Shown in pieces: positions 12,601 to 27,028 of a DNA stretch of 64,000 bases (positions are counted from its first letter, which is position 1; every line of letters begins with the position of its first letter). Origin of the DNA: Cyclina sinensis. Its lineage: Eukaryota > Mollusca > Bivalvia > Venerida > Veneridae. The translations under genes were made by a program, and so were the position numbers. The stretch is from the NCBI GenBank assembly GCA_012932295.1, contig JAAONU010000006.1, positions 22,943,929 through 23,007,928 on the forward strand, read 5' to 3'. Under the pieces are notes generated by a model, which worked only from the letters and a program-made list of their open reading frames with translations, had not been told where the DNA came from and did no database searches.

Positions 12601-15600
12601 TAACATATATTCCACCACAGGAATGCAAAATATATTCTGTCAGGGTTGTTTTTTTTTTTTTTTTGGATTGGGGACTAATATCTTTTTCAGATTAATTTCA
12701 AATCATTGATTTTTGATACATTTTTGAAATGTTTTAAGTGTTTGCAGAACTTTACTGTATTGTTTTCCAGCTGTTCAGTATAGTTTTCAGAGAAGACAGA
12801 TGCAGAGAGACTTTTGGTGTCTGGGCAAAGTGGAATCTATGAAATTACAAAATTGTTTATTGGTCACCATGACTACAGAGGTACAAGACTACTAGATGCA
12901 GATGTCAGTTGTGTAGTGTATGACAGTACTGCTGGAAGAATATTCTACTCTGATGATTCTGAGAAAGCAATAATGGTTATACAGTCTGAGGCTACACGGT
13001 GAGTACACTATTTACAGGGTTGTAGTCTTATTAATTAAAGAAATTCTGTCCAGTGAGTTCAGTTTCAAACTGGATGTAACATCCTGATAAATGTTAAATA
13101 TAGTTTAAAGTTAAACTAACTAATTTCACTGTGTTCTCGAAGAAAGAATTTTACCATTTTGATTAACTGCCTTCAGTATCAGTCATCTTTGAGTTCTGAC
13201 CTCTGAAATATGATTGTAGAAGCCATTTTAATGATGGGATTTAATCATACACCCTAATGGCTTACAGTCTGTTGCTCTAACTGAAAACCAAGACTTTACT
13301 TTTCATGAACAATAAGTGTATGACTGTGTAAGTTTTTTTTTGTTTTAGTCTGCTTTCATTTGTTATGATTTCCTCACAACTATTGCTAAGAAAAAAAAAA
13401 ATATTAAAAAATATTTATGCTATTTTTTTGTCATTGAATTGTGTCCCTTTATCTGATATGTTTGTTTTTTTTAGTCATTTCAAGTGCACATGATAGAACA
13501 GTTTCATTTTCATTGTAAGAATGTTTTGCTCTTTTTTGGGATTAGAGCACTAGCACTTGTACTGTACAATCCAGGTGATGGTAGGGTGATCTTTTCACAT
13601 GTAATTGAAGTTCTGTTGAAATGCTTAAACAGGCCTATATTATTTATGGGTTTGTCACCACATAAGACATACCTACAGCATCTTTTTATGTATCTTTTCT
13701 TCAAATTGAACTTTGGGGAAGTTGTTAAATATCTTGGAGAAGTTGTTAAATATGTATGTACTTCCCACTTTTTTTACAAAAAGAACAAGCCCTACATTCG
13801 AATAAACATGTCCCGGGGGGGCATTGACCATTGTCCCCATGACCTCTAAGTGTGTCTGGCGGGTAGAGCTCATCAAGTTGCATGCACCTTTGAAGTTTGG
13901 AGGCTGTAGGTGGAAGGACTCCTGTGTTATTGTCAGGGTTAAAGTTTTGTGACAAACAGAATGGACAAAAACAATATGCACCCTCCGAGGGCATAAAAAC
14001 AACCTCACTGCCTTCATGGATTCCAGGTTATTGTTGCAGTTATGCAGACTAGTATAACATTTTTTTATGTGTTCAAATCTAGCAGCCAACTCTTTAAATA
14101 GGGTCTTGAACAGAAATATTGAAGTTTCTTTAGAATATTGTCATCGTCAAAAATAGTTTTCTTGAGACAAACATTACATTATAGATATGAATATAAATTA
14201 TAATGGTATATGGGAAAGATCAAAATACAAAACAACAGTTTTACATGAATGATTTTATTTATTCACAAAGCTTTAACATGCATTTTACACCTGCAGGTTA
14301 CTTTATAGTCATATAAACACAATAGAAGATATGGCATTGGAAGCAAGTTCTGGCAGCATTTACTGGACTACAATACAGGTATAAACTTAAATAATCAAAC
14401 CTAAACCACTGAACACAATTCATTCTATATGGCAACTATTATACATGAATGATAAAAGTGAAAGCTGAAATAGCTTAAGCTTGAGATTCTTATAATGACC
14501 TCTGTTATGCTTGCCCTTATTGCACAGCACACTGTTATTGTGTTGTATTGTATAAATTCAGTAGGTTTTTGAAAAAATAATTTTCAAGTAGACTGTTTTA
14601 CATATACAAAACAAAACAATAATTTTCTGATAGACTGATCTTTTTTTTATATACAATATAAAATAAGCCAAACTCAAAACAAGGTTTAATATATAATTAT
14701 ACTTGCTTTCAAAATACAGCTCTGTTAGTTTAGTTGTTAATGCACCCTTAAAAGAAGTCGGAGTGTATCGCTTAGTCCATCAGTAGAACACATGGCTTGA
14801 GAACACATGGGCATGTAGGTTAGGCAATTTGAAGATGCTATAAGAGAGTTACTAACTTAATCTTCATATATTAGTAAACAGCTTTCAGTACCAATTTGAC
14901 ATTTATGGAGAAATCAACCTTAAATCACTAATGCATTTTTTGATTTTGAATGTTTTTAAATTGGCAGTCAAACCAAAATACAAATTGACAGTAAGTCACT
15001 GAATTTTGAGATGTACTAAGATTTCCGCAGGTCAATGAAACGCTGAAAATGTTTGTAAATAATGGGGAACCATACAGTGATCTTTTGATAGACATCACTA
15101 TTTAGGCCACTCACAGTATATATGTTTTAGCTAAAATGTTATGGAACAATCAGTTGACTGCATTCTTAAGAACTGTATTGTAAACGTAGACATGCTTGTT
15201 CACTTGCTAGTGAAACCTGTTAGCAATGTAGTGAATCGCTGATCTTATCAATTTCAGCACTCTCTGTACCCACAGGAATAAACGGCAATTTCGTTGTGTG
15301 CATGGAACTTGAATGTGAAACTGAAATTAGAAAATGGTCATATTAAGTCTAATTTAGCTATTAAAGGGGCTGTGCTCCAGATGAAAAAAAAAGAAGGTTT
15401 TCTTGTATTATAAATTTCTTGTAATATTTATGACTAATACTTTAAAAATAACTTACTGACAAAAAATAAGTCAAATAATTACATTATAAATTGATTTTTT
15501 TCCCTTTCAAAGTGCTATACCGTAACGCGACGGTATAACTATATCGTATAAGATTTAAAGTAAATATCTGTAATATCACATGCGGCGATGGTGGTGACAG

Positions 15601-18600
15601 TAAAAGCATCTGAAATATTTTGTTAACATGAGGGTCCAGAGTTCGAATCAGGCTGGAGCAAAAATATTTTTTTTAGCTCACCTGTGCACGTAGTGCACAA
15701 GGTGAGGTATTGTGATAAGTCAATGTCCGTTGTCGGTGCGTGCGTGCATCCGTTCGTGCGTAAACTTTTGTTATAAAGAACATCTCCTCCTAAACCACTG
15801 GGCCAATTTCAACAAAACTTCACAGAAATGTTCCTTGCATGAAGCTCTACCAAAATTGTTCAAAGAATTTGATTCCATGCAGAACTCTGGTTGCTACATG
15901 GCAACTTAAAGGAAAAACTTTGAAAATCTTCTTGTCTGAAACCACAAGGCCTAGAGCTTAGATATTTGGCATTTAGCACCCTCTAATGGAACTCTACAAA
16001 AATTCTTCAAATTATTTCACTGGGGTCAAAATTGGCCCCGTCCCAGGGGTCACTTCCTTTTACATAGACTTACAATGTATATAGGAAATCTTTAAAAATC
16101 TTCTTCTCAGAAACCACAGTGCCTACAGCTTTGATATTTGGTTTGTAGCATTGTCTAGTGGATGTCTACCAAGTTTGTTCAAATTTTGTCCCCTGGGTCA
16201 AAATTGGCCACGCCCCAGGGTTCTCTTGGTTTACATATAGTTATATAGAAAAAACATGAAAAATCATTTTTCTCCAAAACTAATAGGACTAGACTTTAGA
16301 TATTTGGTGTGGAGTATTGTGTAAAGAACCTTTACCAGTATTGTTTATATGTTGGCCCTGAGGTTAAAATTGGCCCTGCCCCGGGGGCCCTTAATATGTA
16401 AAAAAGGAAATCTTGAAAAATCTTCTTCTCAGAAACCACAATGCCTACAGCTTTGATATTTGGTATGTAGCATTGTCTAGTGGATGTCTACCAAGTTTGT
16501 TCAAATTATGTCCCCTGGGTCTAAATTGGCCATGACCCAGGGTTCTTTTGGTTTACATATAGTTATATAGGAAAAACATGAAAAATCATTTTTCTCCAAA
16601 ACTAATAGGACTAGACCTTAGATAGTTTTTGTGCAGTATTGTGTAGATAACTTTTACCAGTATTGTTTATATGTTGGCCCTGGGGTCAAAATTGGCCCTG
16701 CCCCAGGGGCCCTTAATATGTAAAAAAGGCAATCTTAAAAAATCTTCTTACTGGAAACCTCAATGCCTACAGCTTTGATATTTGGTATGTAGCAATGTCT
16801 AGTGATTGTCTACCAAGTTTGTTCAAATTATGTTCCCTGGGTCAAAATTGGCCACGCCCCAGGGTTCTCTTGGTTTACATATAGTTATATAGGAAAAACA
16901 TTAAAAGTCATTTTTCTCCGAAACTAATAGGACTAGACCTTAGATAGTTTTTGTGTAGTCTTGTGTAGATAACTTTTACCAGTATTGTTTATATGTTGGC
17001 CCTGGGGTCAAAATTGGCCCTGCCCCAGGGGCCCTTAATATGTAAAAAAGGCAATCTTTAAAAATCTTCTTACTGGAAATCTCAATGCCTACAGCTTAGA
17101 TATTTGGTATGTAGCATTGTCTAGTGGATGTTTACCATGTTTGTTCAAATTATGTCCCCTGGGTCAAAATTGGCCACACCCCAGGGTTCTCTTGTTTTAC
17201 ATTGATTTATATAGGAAAAACATGAAAAATAATTTTTCTCAAAAACAAATAGGTGTAGACCTTAGATACTTGGTGTTGAGTATTGTGTAAAGAACCTTTA
17301 CCAATATTGTTTAAATGTTGACCTTTGGGTCAAAATTTGCCCCGCCCCGAGGCCCTTAATATGTTAAAAAGGAAATCTTTAAAAATCTTCTTGTCTGAAA
17401 CCACAAGGCCTTGAATTTTAAAATTTGGCATGAAGCAAGCTTTATCAAGCTTTTTCAAATGATTGGATTAGGTTAAAGGTCACGGAGGCTAAAAATAGAT
17501 TTATCTACTGTACCTCATAAAGCCTTCGGTTATAGACCAATATCTTTGATATTCAGTATATAGGTTCCTTGCATGGACCTCTACCCATGGGTAGGGTTTG
17601 AGGTCAGTGGATCAAGGTCAAGGTCACCATAGCTTATAATAGATATTTCTACTTTCTGTCATAGAGCTTTTATTTATTGACTGATATTTTACATATTTGG
17701 TTTGTAGGCACTTATATATTTTCAATTAAAAAATGAAATACTGCTTAACAGCAAACCTACAGCCAAAGTACTCAGGTGAGCGATCCAGGGCCATCATGGC
17801 CCTCTTGTTATTCTATTTTGACTTTTATAATCAGTTTTGAAGTAAAATAGTATGTTGTTTGATCTCACGGCATCTTAATATATAATTTATGAAAAAAATT
17901 TTTTATGTCAAATCTGGAGTACAGCCTCTTTAAGTACTTGCTTTGAGTTTGGGTACTGATTAAGTATTGGGAAGCTTTGTGTCTTTTTCCAGAAGATTCA
18001 AGATGGAATATTAGACAGGAACAATGAAAAAGTCTAGGAAACTTTGCATTGATGTTAAACAGGAGATGTTTTTCAAAACTGATATACTTCTTCTTGTAGA
18101 AGGTTGTATTTACTATGAGATTGAAAATATTCAGTTGCCTTTGTAGAAAGAAATACTGTTATTTGTTGGTCAAAGATTGAGAATAGGTTAACAGATGACA
18201 ACTGTACAATTATAAATAGATTGTTAGGGTGACAACTTCACTGACATCTTTAATCTTTATGATACTTTTATGTTGAGTACATCTGATATCTTGTGAAAGA
18301 CCTACTTGACCAGTCTTGTGCTTCTCTCCAACCTCTCCCTACTTTTTATTGTTTTTGTTCAGAGGCATTTTTCCCCTCATTTTCTTCATTGCCCCTTTAA
18401 GTTCAGTTTCAGAATATTACCTTTTTGATTTCATCATAAGTTGCTAGACAGCCACATTGCCTGCATTCTGCTGGGAACTTCTTTATATCATTTTCTGCAT
18501 CTTTGTCTCTAAACATGTCTGCATGGTCCTGTAACATGATTAGAACATTGATGTTCATATTGTGTGTTCCTATAAAACAGTTTTTCATTGAAATGACTGT

Positions 18601-21600
18601 ACTTGTGTTTCCATTTTTAATATAGTAGAGTAACTAGGAAGCTGGCATAGACCAAGAGCATGCTTGTAATAAAATCAAAATGTGTAGCAAATAGGTTTAC
18701 TCTTTTATGAGCTTTCAAGAAAGTACCAGCTATATTTGACATGTATATATTTTACTTCCATATCAAGCATACTAGTAACTATTTAAACATGATGCTCCAA
18801 AGGCCATGCAAACTGTTTTGGAGTAGCAAGTAACTTTTATCATTGACACTCCTGGATTTTGGGAAGAGGTCCTGTGTGTTCTGTTCATAGAAACTTTACA
18901 CCATGCATTATATAGTACCAGGAGAACCTGTGAAACAGGGACACCAGAAGAGGTCAAGCATTGCAGCTGGTCATCTATGAATAAACTGCAGCAAATGGTC
19001 TTTTAAGTACAGTAGTAGATTAAACCCTGAGCCTTTTAAAGCAAATGAAAGATAAAATCTACTTACCAACTTAAAACAGTCTTTGTGCTCTGGAATACCA
19101 TCCACAATACAAAAGAGACACCTGTCTGATGGTCTGCAAAAAGAATAAAAGTCCTTGATCATGACTTTTTAGCTCACCTGAGCACAAAGTGCTCAGGGTG
19201 AGCTTTTCTGATCGGTCTTTGTCTGTCGTCCGTCCGTCGTCAACTTTTCATTCAAACAACATCTCCTCTGAAACCAATGGGGCAAATTTAATAAAACTTG
19301 CCTTGGATGTTCCTTGCATGAAGCTCTACCAAGATTGTTCAAATGGTTCTGGTCCGTTGAATTTCTGGTTCACAGGAGCTAAAAATAGATTTTATAAGTT
19401 GGATCTTTAAAAATCTTCTTATCCGAAACCACAAGGCCTGGAGCTCTGATATTTGGTATGAAGCATCATCTAGTGGACCTCTACCAAGTTTGTTCAAATT
19501 ATGTCCCTGGGGTCAAAACTGACCCCACCCCAGGGGTCAGTTGATTTTACATAGAGTTATATAGGAAAATCTTAAAAATTCTTCTTGTCAGAAACCCTAA
19601 GGCATAGAGCTTAGATATTTGGTGTGTAGCATTGTCTAGAGGACCTCTACCAAGTTTGTTCAAATCATGGCCTCTGGGTCAAAAATGGCCCCGTCCCAGG
19701 GGTCACTTGTTTTATATAGAGTTATATAGGAAAATCTTAAAAAATCTTCTTGTCAGAAACCGTAAGTTATAGAGCTTAGATATTTAGTGTGTAGCATTGT
19801 CTAGTGGACCTCTACCAAGTTTGTTCAAGTCATGGCTCCTGGGTCAAAAATGGCCTCGCCCTAGGGGTCACATGTTTTACATAGAGTTATATAGGAAAAA
19901 CCTTAAAAAATCTTCTTGTCAGAAACCGCAAGGCCTATAGTTTAGATATTTGGAATGCAGCATTGTCCAGTGGACCTTTACGAAGTTTGTTCAAATCATG
20001 GCTCCTGGGTCAAAAATGGCCCCACCCCAGGGGTCACATGTTTAACATAGAGTTACATAGGAAAAACCTTAAAAAATCTTCTTGTCAGAAACCGCAAGGC
20101 CTAGAGTTTAGATAATTGTAATGCAGCATTGTCCAGTGGACCTTTACGAAGTTTGTTCAAATCATGGCTCCTGGGTCAAAAATGGCCCCACCCCAGGGGT
20201 CACATGTTTAACATAGAGTTACACATGTATATAGGAAAAACCTTAAAAAATCTTCTTGTCAGAAACCACAAGGCCTAGAGTTTAGATATTTGGTGTACAG
20301 CATTGTCTACTAGACCTCTACCAAGTTTGTTCAAATCATGGCTCCTGGGTCAAAAATGGCCCCGCCCCAGTGGTCACATGTTTTGCATAGTGTTATATTG
20401 GAAAAACCTTTAAAAATCTTCATGTTGGAAACCGCAAGGCCTAGAGTTTAGATATTTGAAATGCAGCATTGTCTAGTGGACCTTTATGAAGTTTGTTTAA
20501 ATCATGGCTCCTGGTCAAAAATGGCCTGCCCCAGGGGTCACATGTTTTACATAGTGTTATATAGGAAAAACTTAAAGAAATCTTCTTGTCAGAACCGTCA
20601 AGGACTAGAGTTTAGATATTTGGTATGCAGCATAGTCCAGTGGACTTTTACCAAGTTTGTTCTAATCATGGCTCCTAGGTCAAAAATGGCCCCGCCCCAG
20701 GGGTCACATGTTTTACATAGAATTATATAGGAAAAACTTAAAGAAATCTTCTTGTCAGAATCTGCAAGGCCTAGAGTTTAGATATTTGGTGTGCAGCATT
20801 GTCCAGTGGACATCTACTAAGTTTGTTCAAATCATAGCCACTGGTTCAAAATAGGCCCTGCCCCGGGGGTCACTTGTTTACATAGAGTTATAAAGGAAAT
20901 AGTTTAAAAAGTCTTCACATCAGAAATCAAAAGGCATAGAGCTTAGATATTTTGTATGTAGCATTGTCAAGAGGACCTGTACCAAGTTTGTTCAAATCAT
21001 TGGCCCTGGGGTCAAAAATGGCCCCGCCCATGTGGTCACATGTTTTACATAGAGTTATATTGGAAAAACTTTAAAAAATCTTCTTTTCAGATACCACAAA
21101 GCCTAGAGTTAAGATATTTGGTGTACAGCATTGTCTACTAGACCTCTACCAAGTTTGTTCAAATCATAGCCCCTGGGTCAAAAGGCCCCACCCTAGGGGT
21201 CACATGTTTTACATAGAGTTATATAGGAAAAGCTTTTAAAATCTTCTTGTCAGAAACCACAAGGTCTAGAGTTCAGATATTTGGTTTGCAGCATTGTCAC
21301 ACTTTGTTTCCTTTCAATAACTTGAGTACAGTTGACCCAAAGACTTCAAACTTCACAGGGTTATTGCCTTTATTGAGTACAAAAAAATTCCTTTTGTGTT
21401 TTTGGTCAGTAGGTCAAAGGTCAAGGTCAGAGGATCCTTTAGAGTGAAAACCGTTTCCACTCAATAACAGGATTACCATTTCACCCAGAGCCTCCAAATT
21501 ATAGGATGATTTCTTTTACTAAATAGAAGAACCATATTGTTTTTGGGGCTAGTATGTGAAAGGTCATGGTCACAGCGACCTGTAGAGTGAAAACTATTTC

Positions 21601-24600
21601 TGCAGAGTAACCATAGTACCATTACACCCAGAGCCTTCAAATTTTATAGGATGATTGTATTAGAAGAACCCTATTGTTTTTAGGGTCCATAGGTCAAAGG
21701 TTAAGTTCACAGGGACCTCTGGTGTGAAAACTGTTTCTGCTCAGTAACTGGAGTACCATTTTACTAAGAGAATTCAAACTTCATAGGATGATTTTCTTTA
21801 CTCAATTAAAGAACCCAATCATTTTTGGGGTCAGCAGGTCAAAAGTCAAGGTCAGAGGGACCTTTAGAGTCAAAACTATTTCTTCTTAGTAACTGGAGTA
21901 TCATTACACCCAGAACCTTAAAACTTTACAGGGTAATTATATTAGAAGAACCCTATCGTTTTTGGGGTCTGTAGGTCAAAGTCACAGGGACCTGTAGAGT
22001 AAAACTATTTCTGCTAAAAAAATTGAGTACCATTACACCCAGAGTCTTCAAATTTATTGCAAACTTATTCAAACTTGCACCCATGAAAACCAATAACGAT
22101 ATTTGTAACAATGTAGCAATGAGACTCAGGTGAGCGATTAAGGGCCATCATGGCCCTCTTGTTATTAAAATACTGTCAATATGTTAAACTTTGGCTTGAA
22201 AAATGTTAAGCTGAAATCATTTTTTTTTCAGTATTTCATACATATTTGAAAATATAGATCTGCTGTCTTTTGATATAGGTGATTTTTGGTGAGGTGGATA
22301 AGTTACAGTATATATACAGCTGAAAGAGAGGTGAGGCTGTGTGAAAGCAATTACAAATTATTTTTGTGTGTGAATTAAATAATAGAAACATAACATCATT
22401 TAGTTTTTCATTGACTGTCCCTAAGTTCTGAGATTCTGATAGTTTTTACATGCTTAAACATGAAAGTTGTAAAATAACAAAAATTTCTTGATTTCATGAT
22501 AATGTTATGAATTTTTAGCTTGTAACATGCTATGATATTTGATGGTAGCATCATCATCATCATTATTCTGAAGTCATTCTTGATAATATGGACAGTATTC
22601 AAGTACTATTGTGAATATACAAATCTGTTTACTTTTATTACTAGTAAGAAGTTTACAAAATCTGTTTAGTGATAATATGAGAAACTGAGAGAATCATCTC
22701 AGTTTTGATAAGCTAATAGGGATAAATAATGGTTAAATAAAGTGAAAAGGTGTAATGAAGTTAAAGATAAAAGAAGGAATAAATAAAAGTGTGAAAAGGG
22801 GTATGAAAAACAAAGTTCACCATTTTGAGTCACAAGTTAGGTCATAAATCTGTTCCAAGCTGTTGATGCACCTCTGGTCATATGTTTGTCAAAGGGCTGA
22901 AGTGATGAGTTATAAGGTCAAGGTTGAAGTGTCAGACAAATAGTTTTTGATTTAGTTTTAGATTTTTTTAATGGTTCAAATCTAGCAAAGGCACCTACCA
23001 TATAGTTAGTAGATGTTGCTGACATCATGTCATGTAGGTTATGACACTTAAAAATACCAAGCATTTGATATCAGACAGGTGAAAGGTTTTAAATTCGTTG
23101 CATCATTAAAAAAAATCAGATATTCAGTTTGCGAACTACTGCTTAATCATCAGAGCGAACAGTGGAAATGCCTTTCAGTTACAACTGAAGCTAGGCCTTA
23201 ATGCATTGAAACCATGATTAAAAACTGTCTAGACAATTATATCCAAACTCCATTCTGTCTCTTTTTGGCATAGTTGTTACCAGTATTCTTTTTAAAAATA
23301 ATTATGTCTAAACTCCATTCTGTCTGTCTGTTGCATAGTTGTTACCAGTAATCTGTCGAAAAATATCTGATAACTTTTCTATTCATCTGGATAAGATAAA
23401 GATGTAAAATGTCAGACTTACTTAGCTATTGACAGGAAACAGTCCATGCAAAACCTGTGCCCATGGATTGTCTTGACAGGTTTTTTGAGCATCTTCTTGC
23501 AAATAAAACATTTGTAAAATTCCAAGAGACCAACTGCATTCCTAGATTGATTCATTATGGTGATGGACTGAAACTAGAAAAAGATCTCACAATGCATATA
23601 CATTTCATTATTAGATAGAACTCAATAAGACAAGGTACTCAAAGAATTTAATCTTCAGAAGTTACTTTATCACAATGTTTAGTTATATCAACAATAAAGG
23701 CACATCTCTGCTAAAATTATTTGTCAGCAAGATAAAAGTAAAACTGCTTAAAAAAAGGATCTGGCGATGACAGAATGTTGTTTTGGGTCGGCCTTTTCCT
23801 CAGCTAATCAGAGGCATGGCTGTATGATTTTAGGATGAGGGACATTGCTGATAATAAATTATCTCCCCTACTCAGATAACATCAGAGGTAATCCAAATTG
23901 ACTCTGACTTTATCCTTGTTTTTCTTTGTGATAGTCTTGACTTTTAGTTGTGAAAATTGTCACTTATATATTAAATAAAAAGTAAGGAATATCAAAAAAC
24001 AAACATTATTTTGTTTACTAAACATGTTGCTAAACTAAATGTTTAATCTGACTACCATTGTTGCAAATAAAAAGGCTTAATTATCACCATACCAAAAAAA
24101 AGAAAACAGCGATGAAAGCAGAGGAATCCAAATAGAAGGACCAAAGTAATATTAGAGACCATCTTCTCTCTGCATGTTCTAACTCTGTTGTTGTCAATAC
24201 ACTGGTAAGTTTTGTCTGATTTCGGCAGTTGTTTATGAATTGTAAAACATAGGCAGCAACATGTTACAGTTTTGAATACTTGTTGTGTGCTAGCTGATCA
24301 GCTGTTATACATGGTCAACAGGGTTGTTCTTTGTCGGACAGTAGCGCCATTTATAGTTTTGGGTGAGTCTGTATTTCTTTCACTCTGTTCCTCACAAATC
24401 ATTTAAGTGGCTTTGTTGTGAATAACCAGTAACACTACCTGGCTATCTGACCAGCAAATGATGTTGGAGATGTTTAGGGACTGTTGTATGTGCCAGAGTA
24501 GTCTAGCGCCCACTACTGCAGACATAAGTCTGAGATGTGGTAAGGTCATAAGTTTCACGGCAGCTACACGTTTCTTCGCCATAACTAGTCGAGATTCATT

Positions 24601-26997
24601 TGTATTTACTATGTATACTGCTGCCCCATATGACTTGAGGCTAGAATCAACGAATACATGAAGACTAGTGACTGTTTTTGAACTGTCCATGCACTCCTTT
24701 TTGTCTGGGTTTCGAACATACTGCCTGGGAAATTCAATGGTTGTAACTTAAGTTTAAGACTTCAGCTAGCTGGTTCCATATGTCTTGCACGTCTGGTGAT
24801 AAAGATACATCCCAATCAAACTGTTTCCATAATTCTTGGAGAAGTAGTTTTGCTTTGACAGTCACAGAACTTAGTAATCCTAGTGGGACATATATTTGTA
24901 AGGAGTATCTCAGAATGTCTCTCTTAGTCATGGTGACTAACTTGGGAATCTTGCGATGCACAAATATCATGGTATCTGTTTATGGTTTTCCAATCCATGC
25001 CTAGTACCTTAGTTACTTCATTTTGTCAATGACTCCTCGTGAATCAATATATCAAAGTGCTAGGTTGTTAGACGTCCAAGACCCCAAGTTCATATTGGCA
25101 CACATCATCAGCTTGTGCGTCATGGAAATAGGTTAGTAGTTCGCCTTCCCCTTAAAAACTGGACAATATATTGTCAATGTATAAGTCTCTTCCTAAAGTC
25201 TTGGCTGCTTTGTTAGATTTGTTCCACTCCAGGTGTTTAAGAATGGTAGCATTAAGTATAAACCATAGGCAAGTATGATGATAATAATACTGCTTTGAAA
25301 TCATGGTATGTACTAAGTCGAAAGTCTGGGTCACAAGGGTCAGTGAGCTATAGAAAAGGAGTAACATCTCTATCCTTTCATGTAATCCTATATATGATAA
25401 GGCCTTTTCAATGTCTGTGGTACTGTTTCAGGTGGAATCTCAACAATATGGACGTTAATTCATTCAACACTTGTTGTGTAGATTCCAAGCAGTTGTTCGG
25501 GCTCGGCAGTTCAGTTAACTGTTTACACCTGCAGTCATATACAATGCATAGAGGAGTAGTAAATGAATCCTTTTGTACAGGATTATGCTGATGTGATGCA
25601 CAAATATCATGGTATCTGTTTATGGTTTTCCAATCCATGCCTAGTACCTTAGTTACTTCATTTTGTCAATGACTCCTCGTGAATCAATATATCAAAGTGC
25701 TAGGTTGTTAGACGTCCAAGACCCCAAGTTCATATTGGCACACATCATCAGCTTGTGCGTCATGGAAATAGGTTAGTAGTTCGCCTTCCCCTTAAAAACT
25801 GGACAATATATTGTCAATGTATAAGTCTCTTCCTAAAGTCTTGGCTGCTTTGTTAGATTTGTTCCACTCCAGGTGTTTAAGAATGGTAGCATTAAGTATA
25901 AACCATAGGCAAGTATGATGATAATAATACTGCTTTGAAATCATGGTATGTACTAAGTCGAAAGTCTGGGTCACAAGGGTCAGTGAGCTATAGAAAAGGA
26001 GTAACATCTCTATCCTTTCATGTAATCCTATATATGATAAGGCCTTTTCAATGTCTGTGGTACTGTTTCAGGTGGAATCTCAACAATATGGACGTTAATT
26101 CATTCAACACTTGTTGTGTAGATTCCAAGCAGTTGTTCGGGCTCGGCAGTTCAGTTAACTGTTTACACCTGCAGTCATATACAATGCATAGAGGAGTAGT
26201 AAATGAATCCTTTTGTACAGGATTATGCTGAATATAATGGACAGTATTTGTAGTTGATGTAGATTCATCTACGTTTTCTATAAATCCCCGTCTCTCTTGC
26301 TCTGCTGTTATTTCACCATTCTTCTTTAACATATCTGCTTATCGACTAAGCCTGCATATCGCGTTCTCTGTTCTTTTCTTTGTAATGCTGAAATTTGACA
26401 GAAGTGGGTCGTGTTCAGTTTTCCAGGGAAGGGCTGTTATATATTATAGTTTGATGTACTCACAGGCCCAGATAAAATATATCCTATCTTGGATTTCATA
26501 GCAGTTGGTCCACTCCAACGTGTAACACTGCGAAAAACATGTGGATATACGGGAGTGTACGGAGTTTCGTATATCATTAATATACGGATAAAAATACGGA
26601 AAACATAAAATACGGAGGTGTACGGTGTTGTATATTCAGCAAATCCGTATATGACCAAAATACGGTGTTCCGTATTCTTACAAAATACGGAAAACTAGAT
26701 ATACGGTGTCCGTATTTTCCCAAAATACGGGAACGTCATAATAAGTCCGTATATTACTAAAATACAGTATCCCGTATTCTTACAAATACAGGAGTGTGCT
26801 TGCAAGTCCGTATATTACTCGAATACGGCATTCCGTATATTTGAAAATACGAATATAATATCGGTCATAGTTACACAGTTACAGTTATATAGAGTTATAA
26901 TGACTATTTGAAACTAAGGATCTTTATATAGCAAAATGTTTTCTTTTTTTCTTTTCGTAATAATGTTTTTCCTTTTTTTTTTCTTTTTTCTTTCTTT

Positions 26998-27028
<31 letters not shown>

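Noticed and set aside
13484..14089. Overlapping open frames on both strands, up to 138 codons
   Set aside because: No domain, no splice logic and mutual overlap; composition looks repeat-derived.
15575..15665. tRNA gene or tRNA-like SINE head (gagttcgaatc)
   Set aside because: Only a B-box-like stretch is present. No cloverleaf can be drawn and the A box is absent.
20461..21447. Open frames inside AGCTCACC copy 2 (and similar at 49516-50913)
   Set aside because: They are translations of the tandem 165-bp units, recurring with the period and without a start or conserved domain.
24458..26231. Plus-strand open frames across the BEL region
   Set aside because: The retroelement reads on the minus strand; these are shadows, two of them identical because of the 640-bp duplication.
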